A stretch of DNA of 6,840 bases from Pyrodictiaceae archaeon (lineage in GTDB: Archaea; Thermoproteota; Thermoprotei_A; Sulfolobales; Pyrodictiaceae), in assembly GCA_027046105.1 (NCBI GenBank), contig JALTZQ010000016.1, positions 1 through 6,840 on the forward strand, in the 5' to 3' direction. Below, piece by piece: positions 4,417 through 6,840 of this stretch. Every line of letters begins with the position of its first letter. The stretch's first letter is position 1. The position numbers were made by a program, and so were the translations under genes. The notes under the pieces were generated by a model, which made no database searches, had not been told where the DNA came from, and saw only the letters and a program-made list of their open reading frames with translations.

Positions 4417-6098
4417 ATGCTAGTAATAAAATAGCTGAGGAAATAAGGATTTGTAGGTGGCTTAGCGAGCACGCATTTAAGGCATTAACCCTAATTGCCT
4501 CATATTGTGGTCGCGTTAGTGGATGCAGCTGTTTTAGAATAATACAAAAAAGAATAATTGATAGACTTGATGAGATAGAAGATATATTGGATACTCTAAG
4601 CAACGAGCTAGATGCCAACGCTTTTACTGCTATAAAACAGGTCGTTGATGCCATAATTAGGCGATACAAGACAGTGACGATAGCTGATATTACAAGGAGA
4701 GGGCTTTATATTGTCCATTATAATGTTAAAGCAGGTATTAAGGATTTACTACAAGAGTACATTGAGCAAGGCGAGATAATTGTTAGCAAAGTTAGCGGTC
4801 AGTTAGCTATCCGCCCTCACGTATTAATGGAATTTATCCAGCTTATCTTCAATGCTGGCTACTATATTGAAGATCATACGGGCTATGTCTTTAACAAAAA
4901 AAGTATACTAAATGATGGCATTACGTTAAACAATATTGAGCTACGTGACTATCAGAAAGAGGCCATTAGAAAATGGGAGAGAAATCATAGGAGAGGAGTC
5001 ATTGCACTACCAACTGGTGCAGGAAAAACCATTTTGGGACTTGAAGCTATTAGACTGGTCAATAGTCCAACACTTATTATCGTCTATACGAAAGAACAAA
5101 TGTTCCAATGGCTTGAGAAAATAGTAAATCACACTAATATACCGAGATATTTAATTGGGTTATACTATTCCAAGGAAAAGACGATACGACCTATTACAAT
5201 AACAACTTATTTATCGGCATCAAGGAATATAAATGAACTATACAATAAATTCAGTTTCCTTATCGTTGATGAAGCACACCACTTACCAGCCACTACTTTC
5301 AAACGAATTGCCCTTCAAACAGTAGCACCTTACCGATTAGGTCTTTCCGCAACACCTTATCGCGATGATGGGTTACATCATGAACTGTTCAGACTAATGG
5401 GTGGCTTAGTCTATAGTTTATCAGCTAAGGAACTTGTTGATAAAGGATACTTGGCACCCTTCGTGATTATACCTGTTTACGTTGAACTGACACCCACTGA
5501 GAGGAGACAATACGAAAAGTTATACAGAGACTACACCAGACTGGCTCATGGCGCTAGTATCAACGAGTTAATTAAGGAAGCCTCTGATAATAACGAAGCA
5601 CGAAGAGCACTATCATTACTGAGTAGTCTTAAAAAACTTGTAGCCACAAGTGAGGAGAAGACAAAAGTTGTCAAGAAGATAGTGGAGAAAGAGCTTGCCA
5701 AAGGTTCACGGATTCTCGTTTTTACGGAATATATAGAGCACGCGGAAAGGCTTAGCAAGGTACTAGGTTCGCCACTAATAACTAGTAGAATTGATGAAAC
5801 TAAACGAAGATTATTATTAGACTTATTTAGGGCTAGCCGATATCGTGTATTAGTTCTAACAAGTGTTGGAGATGAGGGACTAGATTTGCCAGAAGCCGAT
5901 GTAGGTATAATTCTTAGTACAAGTATATCAAAAAGACAGTTTATACAGAGGCTAGGAAGACTTCTGCGACCTGCCCAGCAGAAGGAAGCAAGATTATACG
6001 TGTTAATATCACGCCAGACATTTGAAGAAAGACAATTTAGAAGAAAACTTCTGCCCGCACTGACCTCCCTAGCCGCTAATATTACAAGTAGTCTTTAA
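4413..6098 (+). CDS. xpb: XPB-like superfamily 2 DNA helicase
   Basis: This 3'-to-5' DNA translocase family takes part in nucleotide excision repair and DNA opening. The 561-residue product has the motifs in order: Q-like LRDYQKEAI (177-185), Walker A LPTGAGKT (199-206), DEAHH (286-290), SATPYRDDG (312-320), an inserted thumb-like region with LTPTERRQYEKL (359-370), ILVFTEY (434-440), LTSVGDEGLDLPEADVGI (482-499) and QRLGRLLRP (512-520), the XPB-style motif VI. RDD at 317-319 occupies the place of the XPB RED motif. Residues 1-170 are an N-terminal extension longer than in short archaeal XPBs of about 450 residues; it is mostly helical, with C14, C32, C38 and C40, and may include a damage-recognition-like part before the helicase core. 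The start is TTG 4413 with GGAGAG upstream, overlapping the previous stop. TAA is inside the promoter of the next gene. Confidence 0.93.
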   Translation: MNASNKIAEEIRICRWLSEHAFKALTLIASYCGRVSGCSCFRIIQKRIIDRLDEIEDILDTLSNELDANAFTAIKQVVDAIIRRYKTVTIADITRRGLYIVHYNVKAGIKDLLQEYIEQGEIIVSKVSGQLAIRPHVLMEFIQLIFNAGYYIEDHTGYVFNKKSILNDGITLNNIELRDYQKEAIRKWERNHRRGVIALPTGAGKTILGLEAIRLVNSPTLIIVYTKEQMFQWLEKIVNHTNIPRYLIGLYYSKEKTIRPITITTYLSASRNINELYNKFSFLIVDEAHHLPATTFKRIALQTVAPYRLGLSATPYRDDGLHHELFRLMGGLVYSLSAKELVDKGYLAPFVIIPVYVELTPTERRQYEKLYRDYTRLAHGASINELIKEASDNNEARRALSLLSSLKKLVATSEEKTKVVKKIVEKELAKGSRILVFTEYIEHAERLSKVLGSPLITSRIDETKRRLLLDLFRASRYRVLVLTSVGDEGLDLPEADVGIILSTSISKRQFIQRLGRLLRPAQQKEARLYVLISRQTFEERQFRRKLLPALTSLAANITSSL

Positions 6099-6100
6099 AA
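6094..6100 (+). promoter_or_regulatory. TATA box of the last gene, overlapping the XPB stop codon
   Basis: TTTAAAA lies in the perfect inverted repeat GTCTTTAAAAGAC (6091-6103) and includes the XPB stop codon TAA (6096-6098). Its centre is about 26 bp before 6123, predicting a 30-nt leader that contains the AGGTGA ribosome site. This gives the last gene a promoter of its own despite the short 54-nt gap. Confidence 0.55.
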
Positions 6101-6108
6101 GACAAAGT

Positions 6109-6140
6109 ACTAGTGCAACTAATATCTGTCTTGGACTAGT
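6109..6140. repeat. Pair of ACTAGT palindromes around the predicted start site
   Basis: ACTAGT occurs at 6109-6114 and 6135-6140, spaced 26 bp centre to centre and roughly symmetric about the predicted transcription start (about 6123). Between them AAGACA (6099-6104) can also pair with TGTCTT (6127-6132). The arrangement is operator-like, but a six-base palindrome in AT-rich DNA can recur by chance. Confidence 0.35.
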
Positions 6141-6146
6141 AGGTGA
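6141..6146 (+). promoter_or_regulatory. Ribosome binding site of the last gene
   Basis: AGGTGA lies 6 nt before ATG 6153, a standard archaeal Shine-Dalgarno sequence, and fixes this start. Confidence 0.7.
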
Positions 6147-6152
6147 CAATAC

Positions 6153-6840
6153 ATGACTGCTGGAAGAATGATTCTATATGCAACAAGCGTTGGAAGTAAC
6201 AATGATTTATTTTATGATGTCGACCTAGTTAATGTTAAGCTTGGCGGGTTAAGCGGTTTTACTGAATATTCTGTAAAGTTTACACCGCCAATTATTGAAA
6301 GCAGTAAGGTGGACAAAACCTTGTTGGAAATAGGAGTGTTAACAAGGGAATCTAGATTAAGTAAATGGCGTTTATGGGTTAATAATGTCGCAATAACGCG
6401 TGAATATAAGCCCTCATTAACAGCGAGTGTAGACGATGAACTCATTTTCGGTAAAGCTTTATTTGACCTTAAGCCCGTTATTGATTCAACGACAGAACAA
6501 TATAGTGTAACAATACAATATGATGGCTCACCGGAAGCCACAATTACGCATATAGGCTTACTAGTTGTTTATCGCTCACCCGACTCGAAACTGGACATGG
6601 AATTCTATAGTGGTGCCCTTGTCCTTCAACCAGGAGACGAATACAGCATAAAACCACGCATAATGGAGACTTTACGCAACTCAAATATTAGAGTAGTAAT
6701 GGTAGTTCCGAATAAACTTTCCCGAGTAAGTCTCGATTGTGGTAATACAAAGAAAATAACCGGGATTATTGGGCCACAGGATGTTAAACTAAGATGTAGC
6801 GGTGAAAGCATAAGGGTAAAATATGAAGAGACTTCTACAC
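6153..6840 (+). CDS. Unrecognised beta-rich protein (partial, C-terminus missing)
   Basis: The frame opens with ATG and stays open for 229 codons to the right edge without a stop. The product starts MTAGRMILYATSVGSNNDLF and has no signal peptide or membrane segment. It is rich in alternating, strand-like stretches: WRLWVNNVAITREY (72-85), ELIFGKALFDLKPVI (95-109), YSVTIQYDG (116-124), THIGLLVVYRS (131-141), FYSGALVLQPGDEY (149-162) and NIRVVMVVP (177-185). The pattern of a short W-x-W-V-N-N strand, an xFDLxPV segment and a final GLLVVYRS strand looks like a beta-sandwich or jelly-roll binding domain; this is inferred from composition, not a family match. It has two cysteines in the visible part, near 194 and 215. 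It follows XPB by 54 nt but has its own TATA box and ribosome site, so a shared function with XPB is not implied. Confidence 0.85.
   Translation, partial: MTAGRMILYATSVGSNNDLFYDVDLVNVKLGGLSGFTEYSVKFTPPIIESSKVDKTLLEIGVLTRESRLSKWRLWVNNVAITREYKPSLTASVDDELIFGKALFDLKPVIDSTTEQYSVTIQYDGSPEATITHIGLLVVYRSPDSKLDMEFYSGALVLQPGDEYSIKPRIMETLRNSNIRVVMVVPNKLSRVSLDCGNTKKITGIIGPQDVKLRCSGESIRVKYEETST

Noticed and set aside
4388..4669. Minus-strand 93-codon frame over the 5' end of XPB.
   Set aside because: Opposite a well-supported gene with ribosome site and overlap; no signals of its own.
6091..6103. GTCTTTAAAAGAC read as an intrinsic terminator hairpin for XPB.
   Set aside because: A loop of one base is impossible without opening the A-T pairs and no U-tract follows; the TATA interpretation fits better.
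6212..6811. Two minus-strand open frames at 6212-6541 and 6626-6811.
   Set aside because: They lie opposite the continuous plus-strand gene that starts at 6153 with a good ribosome site, and their sequences are low-complexity Ser/Leu-rich as expected for shadows.

Overview
The window looks like AT-rich chromosomal DNA of a hyperthermophilic crenarchaeote (class Thermoprotei; Desulfurococcales/Sulfolobales-like, exact genus not determinable). Evidence: an archaeal PCNA sliding clamp, an archaeal XPB-type helicase, an AbrB-ACT regulator, an archaeal Mrp/NBP35 ATPase and a DUF72 protein. Expression signals are also archaeal: TATA boxes 20-30 bp before starts, GGAGGTG/AGGTGA-type ribosome sites, several TTG/GTG starts and an apparently leaderless PCNA message. 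I see no transposase, integrase, CRISPR array, tRNA or rRNA.

Layout. At 1-200 (minus) is the 5' part of a small unknown gene. It is divergent from PCNA (266-1045, plus), and a symmetric TATA box lies between them. PCNA converges tail to tail on a small cysteine-rich, probably zinc-binding protein (1051-1302, minus). The gap 1303-1552 has no gene but holds a GC-rich, strongly self-complementary stretch (about 1338-1500). In this AT-rich background it is the best candidate for an unannotated structured RNA. On the minus strand follow a DUF72 protein (1553-2341) and an AbrB-ACT regulator (2362-2772), 20 nt apart and probably one operon transcribed regulator first. An Mrp-family P-loop ATPase (2919-3785, minus) comes next. 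A second divergent promoter region with a palindromic TTAATTAA separates it from a plus-strand pair: an unrecognised 179-residue protein (3877-4416) and an XPB-like superfamily 2 helicase (4413-6098). These two overlap by 4 nt through a TTGA junction, so they are probably translationally coupled. A last plus-strand gene (from 6153, running off the end) has its own TATA box over the XPB stop codon and encodes an unrecognised, probably beta-rich protein.

How they fit. PCNA and XPB belong to DNA replication/repair; Mrp to iron-sulfur cluster handling; AbrB-ACT to ligand-responsive regulation, perhaps of itself and DUF72. The most unusual items are the GC-rich RNA candidate, the unknown protein coupled to XPB together with the Cys-containing N-terminal extension of XPB, the Mrp protein with only one cysteine, and the palindromic TATA boxes in both divergent gap regions. 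Family assignments come from reading motifs; no database search was run.
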